The notes: generated by a model not told the origin, from the letters alone. Shown: positions 36,988-47,050, numbered from the stretch's first letter. The stretch: DNA of 64,000 nucleotides from an uncultured Gammaproteobacteria bacterium (GCA_913060565.1 CAJXRU010000003.1:1-64000), one strand, 5' to 3'. Made by a program: numbers and translations.

Positions 36988-37672
36988 AGTAAAAAATCTT
37001 ATTAAACAAGTGGCAGTAAATAACTCAACATTAGAGATACTTAAGTCTATCTCATTAAATGTCAAGCAAGGTCAATCAATTGCCATCGTTGGCGCATCTG
37101 GCTCAGGCAAATCAACCTTACTTGGATTGCTCGCTGGATTAGATAGTTCAACCAGTGGCGAAATCTGGTTAGATGATGCCCCACTTCACGAACTAAATGA
37201 AGAGCAACGTACCGAACTTCGTGCTAAAAAAGTTGGCTTTATTTTCCAATCATTTTTATTACTGCCTGCACTGACAGCATTAGAAAACGTGATGTTGCCA
37301 GCACAACTCGCCGGATTTGAGAATGCAGAACAAAAAGCAAAAGAGTTACTTGATAAGGTTGGATTAAGCCATCGTGACGATCATTACCCTAACCAACTAT
37401 CGGGTGGTGAACAGCAACGTGTTGCTATTGCCCGCGCCTTTATTTGCCAACCTAAAATTTTGTTTGCTGACGAACCAACGGGCAACTTAGATGGCGCTAA
37501 TGGCAAACGTATTGAAGAACTTCTATTTGAATTAAATCAACAGCTCAATACTACACTGGTGTTAGTAACCCATGATCCAAAACTGGCTCAAAATTGCCAG
37601 CGTATTATCACCATGGACGATGGTCAAATCAGTGAAGATGTTAAAGAAGAGGAGTTGTCGGATGTGGTTTAA
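36953..37672 (+). CDS. ybbA: ABC transporter ATPase YbbA
   Basis: This 239-residue MacB/LolD-type ATPase has Walker [10 protein letters not shown], signature LSGGEQQR, and [12 protein letters not shown]. It pairs with the large permease that follows, whose start overlaps its stop by 11 nt. The divergent neighbour tesA is conserved from E. coli. ATG at 36953 follows an AGG-rich stretch; no later start would keep the first strand IIIVKNL, so the 5' ends of the two genes overlap. Confidence 0.92.
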   Translation: MSEEQVSSDIIIVKNLIKQVAVNNSTLEILKSISLNVKQGQSIAIVGASGSGKSTLLGLLAGLDSSTSGEIWLDDAPLHELNEEQRTELRAKKVGFIFQSFLLLPALTALENVMLPAQLAGFENAEQKAKELLDKVGLSHRDDHYPNQLSGGEQQRVAIARAFICQPKILFADEPTGNLDGANGKRIEELLFELNQQLNTTLVLVTHDPKLAQNCQRIITMDDGQISEDVKEEELSDVV

Positions 37673-40199
37673 ACCTGCAACCGCGCTCCTTAAACAACAA
37701 ATTAAGCGCGGTGAACTCACCATATTCATCTTAGCCATTGCTTTGGCAGTCACCTCGGTGTTCTCACTAAGCGGCTTTGGTGAACGATTAAATCAAGCCT
37801 TGGTTGCTAAAGGTAGTAACTTTTTAGCAGCAGATCGCGTGTTATCATCTGCTCATGCCATTGACGACAGTGTGCTAGCAAAAGCCAATGATTATCAAGT
37901 TAAGGCGGCCGAATACTTAAGCTTTAATTCAATGGTATTCCATGGCGATGAAATGCTCCTTGCTTTTACCAAAGCGGTAAAAGGGCCTTATCCCCTACGT
38001 GGTGAACTAAAAATTAGCGACAAAGCACTGACAAACGATCCATTGGATACCCAAGGCGTTGTCAAATACGGCCCGCCACCGCAAGGTGAAGTGTGGGTAT
38101 CACCGGAGTTATTAGTACGCTTTGACGCTGTCATTGGTGATGATGTTGAGGTGGGCGACACTAACCTAAAAGTTACAGGCATTGTGACGCAAGAGCCTGA
38201 TGGTTCGTTCTCAATCTTTAACTCCAGCCCGACAATTTTCATCAACGATTTAGACGTTGCTGCAACCAACATCGTGCAGCCAGGTAGCCGCGTTTATTAC
38301 AACTATCTTTACAGTGGCGATGATGATGCTCTAAGTGATTTTTATCAGGCCATAAAACCCGATTTAAAAACTAACCAAAATTGGCAAGACATCAAGGGAG
38401 AGCAGTCGCCATTAGCTAACTCTCTCAAACGTGCTAATCAATTTTTATTACTCTCTAGTTTGCTTGGCATTATTTTGGCTGCGACGGCAATCTCTGTCAC
38501 CGCATCCCGATTTAGTCAACATCAACTAGACACCGTTGCGCTGTTAAAAACGTTAGGAACCAACGATAGCACTATTCGTAAAATTTTCGTTTTCCAGTTA
38601 ACTACTCTAGCCCTTATTGGTATGTCACTTGGCTTAATTGCAGGCTACGCGTTGCAAGAAGGCGCACTTGGCCTCGTACAGCATTATTTACCGCAATCGC
38701 TACCGAAAGATTTACCTGGTTTAGGTTTTAAACCATTATTGATTGCTGTCAGTACCGGCGCAATTTGTGCAGCATTGTTTTCACTAACGCCAATGTTACG
38801 CTTGTTTAGCGTCCCTGTGATGCGTGTTATAAAACGTGATATGGCGAGTGCGCCATTTGCCCTTTGGAAAAATGGATTAGTGTTTGGCGGTGCCATTTTC
38901 GCGTTGCTACTCACCTACTCTCAGGACATTGTGTTATCACTTATTACGCTAACGATAGCGGCTATTATCGCGTTAGTACTCAGCGCAATGGCATGGATAA
39001 TTATTCGAATGGCTCGCGGCAAACAATTTAGTGCAGCTAGCCCATTTAAGCTAGCAATGGCATCGCTTTATCAACGAGCCAATCAAGCCAGTATGCAAAT
39101 TGCCAGCATCGCAACCGCCATCATGTTGATGTTGATTGTCTTATTGCTTCGCAATGAGTTAATTGATGAATGGCAAAACCAAATTCCTGAAGGCACCGCC
39201 AATCACTTTCTTGGCAATGTCACCCCAGATCAAGTTGATCAAATTGACAGCTTAATGAAAAAGTATGACGTTGAAACCAGCGATCTCTACCCAATCATTC
39301 GTGGTCGAGTATCAATGATTAACGACGATAAAGTGGGTGGTTATGATAGTGAAGGTAATGCTGAAGATGAGCGTAAGCGTTCTGGGCGTCGTGGTTTTGG
39401 CCGTGAACTCAGCTTAACTTGGCGCGACGCTAAGCCGGATGGTAATCCAATTACACAGGGTCAGTGGTGGGATGAATCTGACACGACATTACAAGTGTCA
39501 GTAGAGTCAGATGCCGCCGAACGTCTTGAAATTAAAATTGGTGACACCTTAACCACCTTAGTTGGCGAAGAAGTCGTCGTCGCAACAGTAACTAGTTTCC
39601 GTGATGTGCATTGGCGCTCAATGCGTCCTAATTTTATGCTTATTTTCAATCGCGCCGCACTAGGCGATATGCCATCTACTTATATTTCATCGTTTTACGT
39701 TGATAAAGATCAGCATCCTTTATTAAGGGATTTATTGCGGGATTACCCGACAATTTCGCTGATAAAGATTGATCGCTTGATTAAACAATTACGTGAAATT
39801 ATCGAACAAGTATCACTGGCCTTGTCATACATTATGTTCTTAGTAGTGTGTGCGGCAATCTTAGTATTGTTGGTGCAAATCCAAGCAAGCTACCAACAAC
39901 GACATCAAGATCTTGTTATCTTACGTACCCTAGGCGCAGGTAAAAAACTACTGCAGCGTTCAATTGCTATTGAATTTCTGATTTCAGGGGCATTAGCTGG
40001 ATTCATCGCCGCATTAACAACGGAGCTAGCGTTATGGCTAATTCAAACCTTTGTTATTGAAATGACTTGGAAACCGCATCCAACATTATGGCTACTAGCC
40101 ACCGCTGTTGGCAGCGTCTTTGTGGCGTTAATCGGTACACGAGCGTGTAAACTGCTAACCAAACTGCCGCCAAATGAGTTAATTCGAAATCTGTCATAG
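37662..40199 (+). CDS. ybbP: ABC permease YbbP
   Basis: This 845-residue permease has two FtsX units: helices and cytoplasmic contact segments at about 18-40 and 275-420, then a second set after about 700 (ASYQQRHQDLVILRTLGAGKKLLQ). Large periplasmic domains lie between. It works with YbbA; export of lipids or another substrate is proposed for this type but not known. ATG at 37662 is preferred because GGAG precedes it and the upstream extension matches nothing. Overlap with ybbA suggests translational coupling. Confidence 0.9.
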   Translation: MWFKPATALLKQQIKRGELTIFILAIALAVTSVFSLSGFGERLNQALVAKGSNFLAADRVLSSAHAIDDSVLAKANDYQVKAAEYLSFNSMVFHGDEMLLAFTKAVKGPYPLRGELKISDKALTNDPLDTQGVVKYGPPPQGEVWVSPELLVRFDAVIGDDVEVGDTNLKVTGIVTQEPDGSFSIFNSSPTIFINDLDVAATNIVQPGSRVYYNYLYSGDDDALSDFYQAIKPDLKTNQNWQDIKGEQSPLANSLKRANQFLLLSSLLGIILAATAISVTASRFSQHQLDTVALLKTLGTNDSTIRKIFVFQLTTLALIGMSLGLIAGYALQEGALGLVQHYLPQSLPKDLPGLGFKPLLIAVSTGAICAALFSLTPMLRLFSVPVMRVIKRDMASAPFALWKNGLVFGGAIFALLLTYSQDIVLSLITLTIAAIIALVLSAMAWIIIRMARGKQFSAASPFKLAMASLYQRANQASMQIASIATAIMLMLIVLLLRNELIDEWQNQIPEGTANHFLGNVTPDQVDQIDSLMKKYDVETSDLYPIIRGRVSMINDDKVGGYDSEGNAEDERKRSGRRGFGRELSLTWRDAKPDGNPITQGQWWDESDTTLQVSVESDAAERLEIKIGDTLTTLVGEEVVVATVTSFRDVHWRSMRPNFMLIFNRAALGDMPSTYISSFYVDKDQHPLLRDLLRDYPTISLIKIDRLIKQLREIIEQVSLALSYIMFLVVCAAILVLLVQIQASYQQRHQDLVILRTLGAGKKLLQRSIAIEFLISGALAGFIAALTTELALWLIQTFVIEMTWKPHPTLWLLATAVGSVFVALIGTRACKLLTKLPPNELIRNLS

Positions 40200-40223
40200 A
40201 TTTCGATATTAATGAAAAAATTA

Positions 40224-40256
40224 GGGAAGAGCTGCCTATGCACTCTTCCCTTTTTT
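40224..40256 (+). terminator. terminator after ybbP
   Basis: GGGAAGAG and CTCTTCCC form a perfect 8-bp stem around an 11-nt loop, followed by six T residues. Confidence 0.92.
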
Positions 40257-40329
40257 ATCTATCCTCACCATATAAATAATTTAGAGCATTTATTGATATA
40301 AATGAATAACTAAGCTAGTAATAGCCGTT

Positions 40330-40413
40330 TTAGATTGGCGTTTCACACACAGCATCCCACCCTAAATATGCATAGATAATCGCAACAGCGCATAGCCATG
40401 CATTCCAAACCAT
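40330..40413 (-). CDS. possible 27-residue membrane peptide
   Basis: In the gap between ybbP and the arginase-family gene, a minus-strand frame from ATG reads MVWNAWLCAVAIIYAYLGWD and then AVCETPI before the stop: one hydrophobic segment with many aromatic residues. The frame stays open about 28 codons further upstream (VIKPDAGGNYKQAVKAS). No ribosome site is evident. It may be a small membrane protein, a remnant of a longer gene, or chance. Confidence 0.22.
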   Translation of the reverse strand: MVWNAWLCAVAIIYAYLGWDAVCETPI

Positions 40414-40493
40414 ACTGGCTTTCACAGCTTGCTTGTAATTCCCCCCGCATCTGGTTTAATAACCGCTAAATTATCAGTTACTTCGGAGTTATC

Positions 40494-41606
40494 ATGGCGA
40501 ATTGGTCAGTACTTAACGACAAAATTAATCAGTATTTATGCCCACCGGGCAATGGTGTATTTACAGTAAATACAGCAAAAGAGCGTAAAGCATCGTTACA
40601 CACAGCGCTTTATGGCAGCACTGATAATGTTGAGGGCGCATGGCGCAATCAAGTTGACGCACTAGCTGAAGATAATCGTCCTGTTGTACTCGGTGTTTGT
40701 AGTGACACTGGCGGCGGTATCTTGCGTGGCGCTAACTGGGGACCACTGTTTTTACGCCAAACTATGCTAAGTGATGACTATGATGTCGATTACTTTGATG
40801 TGGGTGATGTGCGTGTTATTCCGCATTTATTACATGACAAATATCTCAACGACGCAACTATCACAAACTGTCGCAAAGCGTTATATGGCGATAGTGAGTC
40901 ATTACTTCCAGTAAGTTCATTGTCTATCACCGAAGATTTTTGTGATGAGTTCTACCGTGCTTTTCCACATAAAACCTTATTTGCCATTGGCGGCGATCAC
41001 TCAGTAAGTTATCCATTAGTTCGTAGCTATTTACGCGCCAAACAGGATCAAGGAGTAAAAGCAGCGCTTATTCATTTTGATGCTCACACTGACTTATTAG
41101 TTGAGCGCCTTGGCATCGATATTTGTTTTGGCTCTTGGGTGACACATATCCTGGATGATTTACCATCACGTGATATGGCGTTCCAATTTGGAATTCGCTC
41201 AAGTGGTCGCGATCGTGGTCACTGGGAAGACAGTTTTGGCGTAAACCAATTCTGGACCCATGAAATCATGGAGCGCGGTGCGCAATCTATCGTTGATGAG
41301 ACGATTGAAAAACTCAAAACTGCTGGCATTGAAGAGCTTTATGTCAGCTTTGACATTGACGCCCTAGATGCACATTTTGCAGCGGCTACTGGCACACCTG
41401 AGCCAGATGGATTGAATCCAGAACAAGCATTGTTAATTTTAAGTGAGCTTAACAAGCACTTTAAAATTACTGGTGCTGATATGGTGGAAATTGCCCCATT
41501 CTTAAACACTAACGAAGATGGCGGTAACGACCGCGAGAAAACGTTAAAAGCTGGTAGTCAAATCAGTGAACTCCTAATTAATGCACTCGCTGAAAACAGC
41601 AAGTAA
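40494..41606 (+). CDS. arginase/agmatinase/formimidoylglutamase-family hydrolase
   Basis: This 370-residue ureohydrolase carries the binuclear manganese ligands in GGDHS, HFDAHTDLL and SFDIDALDAHFAAATGTPEP. It removes urea, or a formamide from formimidoylglutamate, from a guanidino- or formimino-type substrate. The N-terminal 80 residues extend beyond typical arginase. No hut or arginine genes are adjacent, so the exact substrate is open. GGAG before the ATG fits a strong start. Confidence 0.85.
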   Translation: MANWSVLNDKINQYLCPPGNGVFTVNTAKERKASLHTALYGSTDNVEGAWRNQVDALAEDNRPVVLGVCSDTGGGILRGANWGPLFLRQTMLSDDYDVDYFDVGDVRVIPHLLHDKYLNDATITNCRKALYGDSESLLPVSSLSITEDFCDEFYRAFPHKTLFAIGGDHSVSYPLVRSYLRAKQDQGVKAALIHFDAHTDLLVERLGIDICFGSWVTHILDDLPSRDMAFQFGIRSSGRDRGHWEDSFGVNQFWTHEIMERGAQSIVDETIEKLKTAGIEELYVSFDIDALDAHFAAATGTPEPDGLNPEQALLILSELNKHFKITGADMVEIAPFLNTNEDGGNDREKTLKAGSQISELLINALAENSK

Positions 41607-41623
41607 TGTTAACTTAGGTTATG

Positions 41624-41650
41624 AATGGCACCACTTAGGTGCCATTTTTA
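41624..41650. terminator. terminator between converging genes
   Basis: AATGGCACC pairs with GGTGCCATT around ACTTA and is followed by T residues on the plus strand. Confidence 0.85.
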
Positions 41651-41656
41651 TATCAA

Positions 41657-42346
41657 TTAATTTTCATTCAATATCGGATCATCGCCATACTTATTTTTCC
41701 CCTCAGTGCCTTTAAAGAAGCCTAGATAAACCAAGCAAAATAATGGGCCAATTACCGGTATCAATAACCCCCAAGCGCACCAACCAGAGCGGTTGCAGTC
41801 ATGAAATCGTTTAATACTAGTAACGATATTTATCCAAGTAAATATTGCTGCTGTTGCCATAAAAAACACACCAGAAAATATTTCGTAAGCCACATTATTC
41901 TCAGGAATACGCCAGTCGGTCATATATCTCATAATAACGATAAAGCCGTTTAGTGTAATTGCAGTTAGCAACCAGTAAACACTGCGAGATACTCGTCCTC
42001 GCCAAGAAAAAAGCAAACGATCAAGTGGGCTAACTTTCAACCGATAATGTGCCCACAACCCTGTTAAGAACACCATAAGAAGTACCTGAGTACTAAACTC
42101 AGTCATCATGTATGTCATTTGATAGTAATTACCAAGGTTAATGAATAGAAGCTCACTCCCCACTAAATAGCGCAAGCTTTGCAATAGGGTATAAATACTT
42201 GCCATCAACCAAATTGCAATTGTTGTAACTAACCAACGTCTTGCAACAAAAGGCTTAATGTTCAAAATGATAATTAGGAAGATGATGTAAACAACAGATT
42301 GATAAACATCGCTTACAAAGTGAAAGATTTGCTCCATGTCTTGCAT
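41657..42346 (-). CDS. DUF805-domain membrane protein with N-terminal extension
   Basis: This 229-residue protein has a C-terminal DUF805 domain (GRVSRSVYWLL to FFKGTEGKNKYGDDP, including IKRFHDCNRSGW), preceded by about 110 residues with extra transmembrane helices. DUF805 proteins are usually about 120 residues, so the front half is unusual. ATG at 42346 with AAGG 6 nt upstream is preferred over GTG at 42373. Function unknown. Confidence 0.8.
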   Translation of the reverse strand: MQDMEQIFHFVSDVYQSVVYIIFLIIILNIKPFVARRWLVTTIAIWLMASIYTLLQSLRYLVGSELLFINLGNYYQMTYMMTEFSTQVLLMVFLTGLWAHYRLKVSPLDRLLFSWRGRVSRSVYWLLTAITLNGFIVIMRYMTDWRIPENNVAYEIFSGVFFMATAAIFTWINIVTSIKRFHDCNRSGWCAWGLLIPVIGPLFCLVYLGFFKGTEGKNKYGDDPILNEN

Positions 42347-42444
42347 GACTAGCCTTAGTATTCGAGTAAACACTAAGCATAGTAAAAAACCGCTGAAACT
42401 TAATTTAATTCCAACGGCTTATACTACGAATATTAATTGAATAA

Positions 42445-43875
42445 CTAGTGACCTAAAAAGATAAACTTCGCAATGCAAAGCGCAGTGATTACCCAAACAC
42501 CATTTGAAATCTGATCAAACTTGCCTGTCCCCGCTTTAAGCGCCGTGTAGGTAACAAAGCCAATCGCGATACCGTTGGCGATAGAAAAAGTTAACGCCAT
42601 CATCACTGTTGTTATAACGGCAGGTGCAACTTCGGTTAAATCGTCCCATTCAATGCGTGCCAGCGCCGTCATCATGACCATGGCTACGTAAATCAGTGCG
42701 CCATTAACAGCAAACCCCGGCAACGTTTGCGCTAATGGTAAAAAGAATACGCCTAATAAAAACAGTACGCCGATAGTGACAGCTGTTAAGCCTGTGCGGC
42801 CACCAGCTTGAACGCCAGCAGCAGATTCAACATAAGAAGTTACTGGTGGACAACCAAACGCTGTGCCAATGACAGATGCTGTAGAGTCAGCTTTTAGCGA
42901 TTTACTTAGTCCTTCAATATTGCCGTTTTCATCTTGTAGGTTCGCCTTTTGCGCAACCCCCATTAATGTACCAGCAGTATCAAAAATATTAACGAATAAG
43001 AAAGTAATGATGACAGGGATCATCGCAACCTGCATTGCCCCCATAATATCGACTTTCCAGAAAATGGGTGCAATCGCGCTAAAATCGGGCAACGCAAATA
43101 GTCCACCAGCAGGATAAGCAACAAAACCTGATTCAGGCGCAAAACTTTTCGCTGCCTCAGCAACGGTAAAGAAATCGCTAGGCATAACTATCGCCATGAT
43201 AAACGCAACAAACGTGGTAATTGCGATGCCAATAAACACCGCACCAAATACACGACGGTAGCTCAAAATAGCAATCAATAAAAAGCTAAGTAAACCTAGC
43301 GCTGGCGCTTCAGGACCATAGGCACCAAAACCAAAGTGTGTTAAATCTCCTAACGCAACAACATTGTCGCCGTTTGGTACGACAATGCCCGTGAAACGCA
43401 AACCAATAAACCCAAGGAATAAACCGACACCGGCGGTCATTGCAAGACGTAAGCTCATGGGAATACTATCGAGCATCCACTCTCTTAATCTTGTGACACT
43501 CATTAATACAAAGAGCACTCCTGATAAGAAAACAGCGCCAAGAGCGACTTCCCATGTGTAATTCATTTGCAGCACAACCGTAAAGGTAAAAAAGGCGTTT
43601 AACCCCATACCCGGTGCCAAGCCAACGGGCCAATTGGCATAAATTCCCATTAAAATGGTCGCAATTGCAGCCCCTAAACAAGTCGCTAAAAACAAACCAT
43701 CGAACGGCATACCCGTTTTCGACATAATACTTGGGTTTAAAAACATGATGTATGACATGGTGACAAAAGTTGTCAGGCCGGCCATTAATTCCGTTTTTAC
43801 GTTAGTTTTGTGGGCACTTAGTTTAAATAATTTTTCGAGTAACGAAGATGATTGAGACTGCTGCTGGTCTGCCAT
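42445..43875 (-). CDS. NCS2-family purine permease (AzgA/GhxP-like)
   Basis: This 476-residue transporter has 12-14 helices and AzgA-type motifs (KTELMAGLTTFVTMSYIMFLNPSI, GLAPGMGLNAFFTF, FVNIFDTAGTLMGVA). These distinguish adenine/guanine/hypoxanthine:proton symporters from UraA-type transporters. It likely imports a purine base. The start follows AAAGGAAC. It precedes no purine enzyme in this window. Confidence 0.92.
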   Translation of the reverse strand: MADQQQSQSSSLLEKLFKLSAHKTNVKTELMAGLTTFVTMSYIMFLNPSIMSKTGMPFDGLFLATCLGAAIATILMGIYANWPVGLAPGMGLNAFFTFTVVLQMNYTWEVALGAVFLSGVLFVLMSVTRLREWMLDSIPMSLRLAMTAGVGLFLGFIGLRFTGIVVPNGDNVVALGDLTHFGFGAYGPEAPALGLLSFLLIAILSYRRVFGAVFIGIAITTFVAFIMAIVMPSDFFTVAEAAKSFAPESGFVAYPAGGLFALPDFSAIAPIFWKVDIMGAMQVAMIPVIITFLFVNIFDTAGTLMGVAQKANLQDENGNIEGLSKSLKADSTASVIGTAFGCPPVTSYVESAAGVQAGGRTGLTAVTIGVLFLLGVFFLPLAQTLPGFAVNGALIYVAMVMMTALARIEWDDLTEVAPAVITTVMMALTFSIANGIAIGFVTYTALKAGTGKFDQISNGVWVITALCIAKFIFLGH

Positions 43876-43895
43876 TTGCCGTTCCTTTTGATGGG

Positions 43896-44999
43896 CTAGG
43901 TCAATAATTCGAAATCATGATTCACAAACGTTTGACCATTAACAATAATAGAAAGACGATGTCCGCCAACATGAAAGACGCGGGTAGTGATTACTTTGAA
44001 AGACTGTTTGCGCTGAATATGCATACTACTGGAAGCTGCATAGTCTCGTTCACTAATCTTAAAAACTTTAGGGGCTAACTGACCATTCTTTTTACGATAA
44101 TGAATGGCATACTCCAATCGCACTTTTCGCGATTTGATATCGTGGTTGGTTACATCAAATTCAAACGCGAGCGACTCCCCTATGTGAAGCGCGTCACATT
44201 CTACCACCAAATTATCCACTGATAAATGCTCACAGGACAATCCATAGAAAGATAATATCGCCGGATGCCCTTGTTTTAATAGGGTTCTACAGGCGTGTTT
44301 AATTAATTTGTCTGTATTAACTGACTCTCCGCCGTATTGATGTGCAAAATTCACCACAAAATCAGGGTTATCTTTGGCAATGTCGTTTAGATTATTAGCA
44401 ACGCTGCGCCTAACGACCTCATCGTTATCATCACGTAATGTCGTTAATATTGATAACAATGGCGCTGGATTGGCTTTGTATGCATGCAGAGCCATTGCCC
44501 ATGGCAATCGAGGACGTGATCCTTCACTGGCTAAACGCCTTACACTTGGATGAGCATGTCTACTCCATTCAATCATTTGCGCTAACATTGGCTCGGGGTA
44601 TTTAACCAAGAATGGGCGCACAGCAAATTCACAACTGGTAAATTTGGTAATACGCTCAAAAGCGACAATAGCAGTCTCATATTCATCGAGTCCAAATTGT
44701 TCGATGTAATGAGGGAAAAACATGTATTCAACACTCTTTTCAGCAATGCCCTTGTTTTCTAATGCATCGATAATTGCAATAATCTGTTTGGCAGCAACGT
44801 CAAAATCATCATCAAGAAAATAATGCAATACGGTGCTAGTATGAGCCATTCTCGCTTTAAGTTCCATGTCATTAAAAGATTCATCAAAAATCTTATTGAT
44901 GAAAGTATCCGAAGAAAAGCCTTCAATCACATTATCAACAACCTCAGCAAATTGCTGATAGAACGCCTGATTATAAATATCTTTAAATAATTCACTCAC
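43896..44999 (-). CDS. AlkC-like DNA glycosylase with Ig-like C-terminal domain
   Basis: This 367-residue protein is an all-helical HEAT-like repeat protein (about 1-255: HPSVRRLASEGSRPRLPWA, VRRSVANNLNDIAKDNPDFV). A C-terminal beta-rich domain (about 260-367) resembles the immunoglobulin-like domain found in some AlkC glycosylases. AlkC excises N3-methylcytosine and N1-methyladenine. The SEGSRPRLPWA segment is the clearest family sign. It lies 20 nt upstream of the purine permease on the same strand. Confidence 0.85.
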   Translation of the reverse strand: MSELFKDIYNQAFYQQFAEVVDNVIEGFSSDTFINKIFDESFNDMELKARMAHTSTVLHYFLDDDFDVAAKQIIAIIDALENKGIAEKSVEYMFFPHYIEQFGLDEYETAIVAFERITKFTSCEFAVRPFLVKYPEPMLAQMIEWSRHAHPSVRRLASEGSRPRLPWAMALHAYKANPAPLLSILTTLRDDNDEVVRRSVANNLNDIAKDNPDFVVNFAHQYGGESVNTDKLIKHACRTLLKQGHPAILSFYGLSCEHLSVDNLVVECDALHIGESLAFEFDVTNHDIKSRKVRLEYAIHYRKKNGQLAPKVFKISERDYAASSSMHIQRKQSFKVITTRVFHVGGHRLSIIVNGQTFVNHDFELLT

Positions 45000-45041
45000 T
45001 TTAATATTCCATTAATCACTCTAACAACTACTTCAAAAATC

Positions 45042-45066
45042 AAAAAAGGGGACATTAAAGTCCCCC
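45042..45066 (-). terminator. terminator of the ECF/anti-sigma/PDZ operon
   Basis: On the minus strand, GGGGAC pairs with GTCCCC around a 6-nt loop and is followed by six T residues, 20 nt after the PDZ gene stop. Confidence 0.85.
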
Positions 45067-45087
45067 ACACCTACTAAAATATTAATT

Positions 45088-46548
45088 CTATTCCCACACT
45101 GGCAACGGAACTGCGTCTGGGCGAAATTTTCTGCTTTTTTCTACTTCATCTTTGCGCTCTTTCCATATTTTAAATTCCTTATACTTTTTAAACAGCTTTA
45201 TTGCGCGCTCCTTTGAGGAGAAATTTATTGTAAATTTATACTCAGGTAATACATTACGAGCTAACTTACTAGTCAATAATATCTCACTATTTTCACGTTT
45301 AACTAAGAATGTAAAAACTTCATTATTTTTTAATTGATTTAGTTTATTAGACAAACTCCTTACGTCCCCTTGAAATCCAATATCATTAAGTTGAATAATT
45401 TTATCTCCTGGCTCTAAGCCAATCCTAGAAGCGGGACTATTCTTGTCAATCTGCTCAACTATAAATGCTGGATAACTATCATTATTATCAAAATTTCCAC
45501 TCATTCCGAACTTGATATCAGAATGCTTCTTTCTAGATATAACAATATTTTTTCTATCAATCCCATGTTTTAAAATATATTGATTAATTTCAATGATAAG
45601 TTTACTTAACTTGACCGACATATCAGTACCAATAGCAACGTGTTGTACTAATGTTTGTTTAGCAAGGTTTTCATTTGAAAACGTATAAATAAACTCAGGT
45701 ATAATTTCCGGTATATAAATTCCTGAAAGAGCTATTTCACGCCCATCTCGTTTAATAAGTACATTCAAAGAATCATTTATTTCTAATGTTTTTAGATATT
45801 TAAATATAAAATTAGATTCTAAATCTGTATCAGGTAAATATCTATTTCCTAATTTCAATAATTCGTCACCAGCCCTAAGTCCTAGTGCGGCGGCCTGAGA
45901 GTTCGGCGTAACAGCAACGATCTTAGTAGGTTTATCATATGCGCCTGTTATGGCGCCAAAATACATCACGCTTGTAAATGGTACAAAATTTATTTTTGTG
46001 TCTCTATTTTCTTTTTTTAACTCAGCCATCGCTTTATCCAATCGATATAACAGTTCATTTGGAAGTTGAATATCATTGATTGTTGGGCTTCCGGCTATAG
46101 CTAGTTTATCACCTTTAAGGTTACAACTAAGTTTTTCAACACTCTTGATTTCTATTTTGTTCCCATTACCGACTCCATTCAGCGTATATAGTCTGCCTCC
46201 TTCGATGTTCATAAATAAATCGATGGCTTGAGGCTCATTCCACGATAAAGCTCTTGTGGTCGTATGTAGCGTTTCAATTCGATTCAACTTATTAAGAGTA
46301 TGAGTTCTTGAATAATTAGCCCAATCCTTAGCGAGCCATTTAAATATCGTGACCGTGTGTTGTCCTGGATGAAAGAACTCACTTGACTTTTTATATTGTT
46401 TAATATTACCAACATTATTCGCCAAAACTTGATAGTGATAATGATCATTTGAAGATTCAAACTGAACTTGCGAGCATTGATTTTCTCCCCCTTGAACTTG
46501 CAAACTAAATAAAGATGCTAAGAAACCAATTTTATAAATAACTTTCAT
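45088..46548 (-). CDS. secreted double-PDZ protein
   Basis: This 486-residue exported protein has a signal peptide (KVIYKIGFLASLFSLQVQGG) and two PDZ-like domains (about 190-275 around IVAVTPNSQAAALGLRAGDELLKLG, and 355-435 around VEQIDKNSPASRIGLEPGDK). No protease domain is apparent. The first ~180 residues carry two Cys that could form a disulphide. ATG at 46548 has an ideal AGGGAG site. The start overlaps the anti-sigma gene by 17 bp, so it is the third gene of that operon. PDZ domains usually bind C-termini; here they may present or sense misfolded envelope proteins. Confidence 0.78.
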   Translation of the reverse strand: MKVIYKIGFLASLFSLQVQGGENQCSQVQFESSNDHYHYQVLANNVGNIKQYKKSSEFFHPGQHTVTIFKWLAKDWANYSRTHTLNKLNRIETLHTTTRALSWNEPQAIDLFMNIEGGRLYTLNGVGNGNKIEIKSVEKLSCNLKGDKLAIAGSPTINDIQLPNELLYRLDKAMAELKKENRDTKINFVPFTSVMYFGAITGAYDKPTKIVAVTPNSQAAALGLRAGDELLKLGNRYLPDTDLESNFIFKYLKTLEINDSLNVLIKRDGREIALSGIYIPEIIPEFIYTFSNENLAKQTLVQHVAIGTDMSVKLSKLIIEINQYILKHGIDRKNIVISRKKHSDIKFGMSGNFDNNDSYPAFIVEQIDKNSPASRIGLEPGDKIIQLNDIGFQGDVRSLSNKLNQLKNNEVFTFLVKRENSEILLTSKLARNVLPEYKFTINFSSKERAIKLFKKYKEFKIWKERKDEVEKSRKFRPDAVPLPVWE

Positions 46549-47050
46549 TTGTAACTCCCTGTTGTAAATCAATAATTTTTTGTATTGTCAAGCGACGCTG
46601 TTTCAAGTAATTCTTTTGCTTGTCAATTGACTCGACTGAAATTAACTTATTTTCGATACGCCAAAGCTCTTCATAAACTTCAGCTTGTTGATAATTCATC
46701 ACTTGATTTTGCGTTATTTGCAATTCTAACGACCTGTTTTGCGAAATCAGTAAATCTATATCCTGATGTAATAAGTGAGTTTTCCATGTCATTATTCCTA
46801 CAAAACCGACAAGAATAGATGCAGCAACACTCATAAAAACATTAATTTTTTTGCTTCCGTTACCTTTTCTCGTTGATTCAATTCGCTCCCAAATATAAGG
46901 AGGAGGTATAAGTAACTGACTAGAGTTCTTGCTATTAGCCATACTTTGCAACAGTTCAAGGTTTTCTTGACAAAGTTGACACTCATTTAAGTGCTTCCTA
47001 TCGTCATCACAAATACCACTTATCATTTTTTCTTCATCAACATGATTCAT
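46532..47050 (-). CDS. zinc-finger anti-sigma factor
   Basis: This 172-residue single-span membrane protein starts 14 bp inside the sigma-factor gene. The N-terminus has HLNECQLCQ, an H-x3-C-x2-C pattern of ZAS (zinc anti-sigma) domains. A transmembrane helix lies at about 74-92. The C-terminal half is a periplasmic coiled coil (DIDLLISQNRSLELQITQNQ). It probably binds and inhibits the ECF sigma factor and senses an envelope signal through its coiled coil. Confidence 0.83.
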   Translation of the reverse strand: MNHVDEEKMISGICDDDRKHLNECQLCQENLELLQSMANSKNSSQLLIPPPYIWERIESTRKGNGSKKINVFMSVAASILVGFVGIMTWKTHLLHQDIDLLISQNRSLELQITQNQVMNYQQAEVYEELWRIENKLISVESIDKQKNYLKQRRLTIQKIIDLQQGVTNESYL

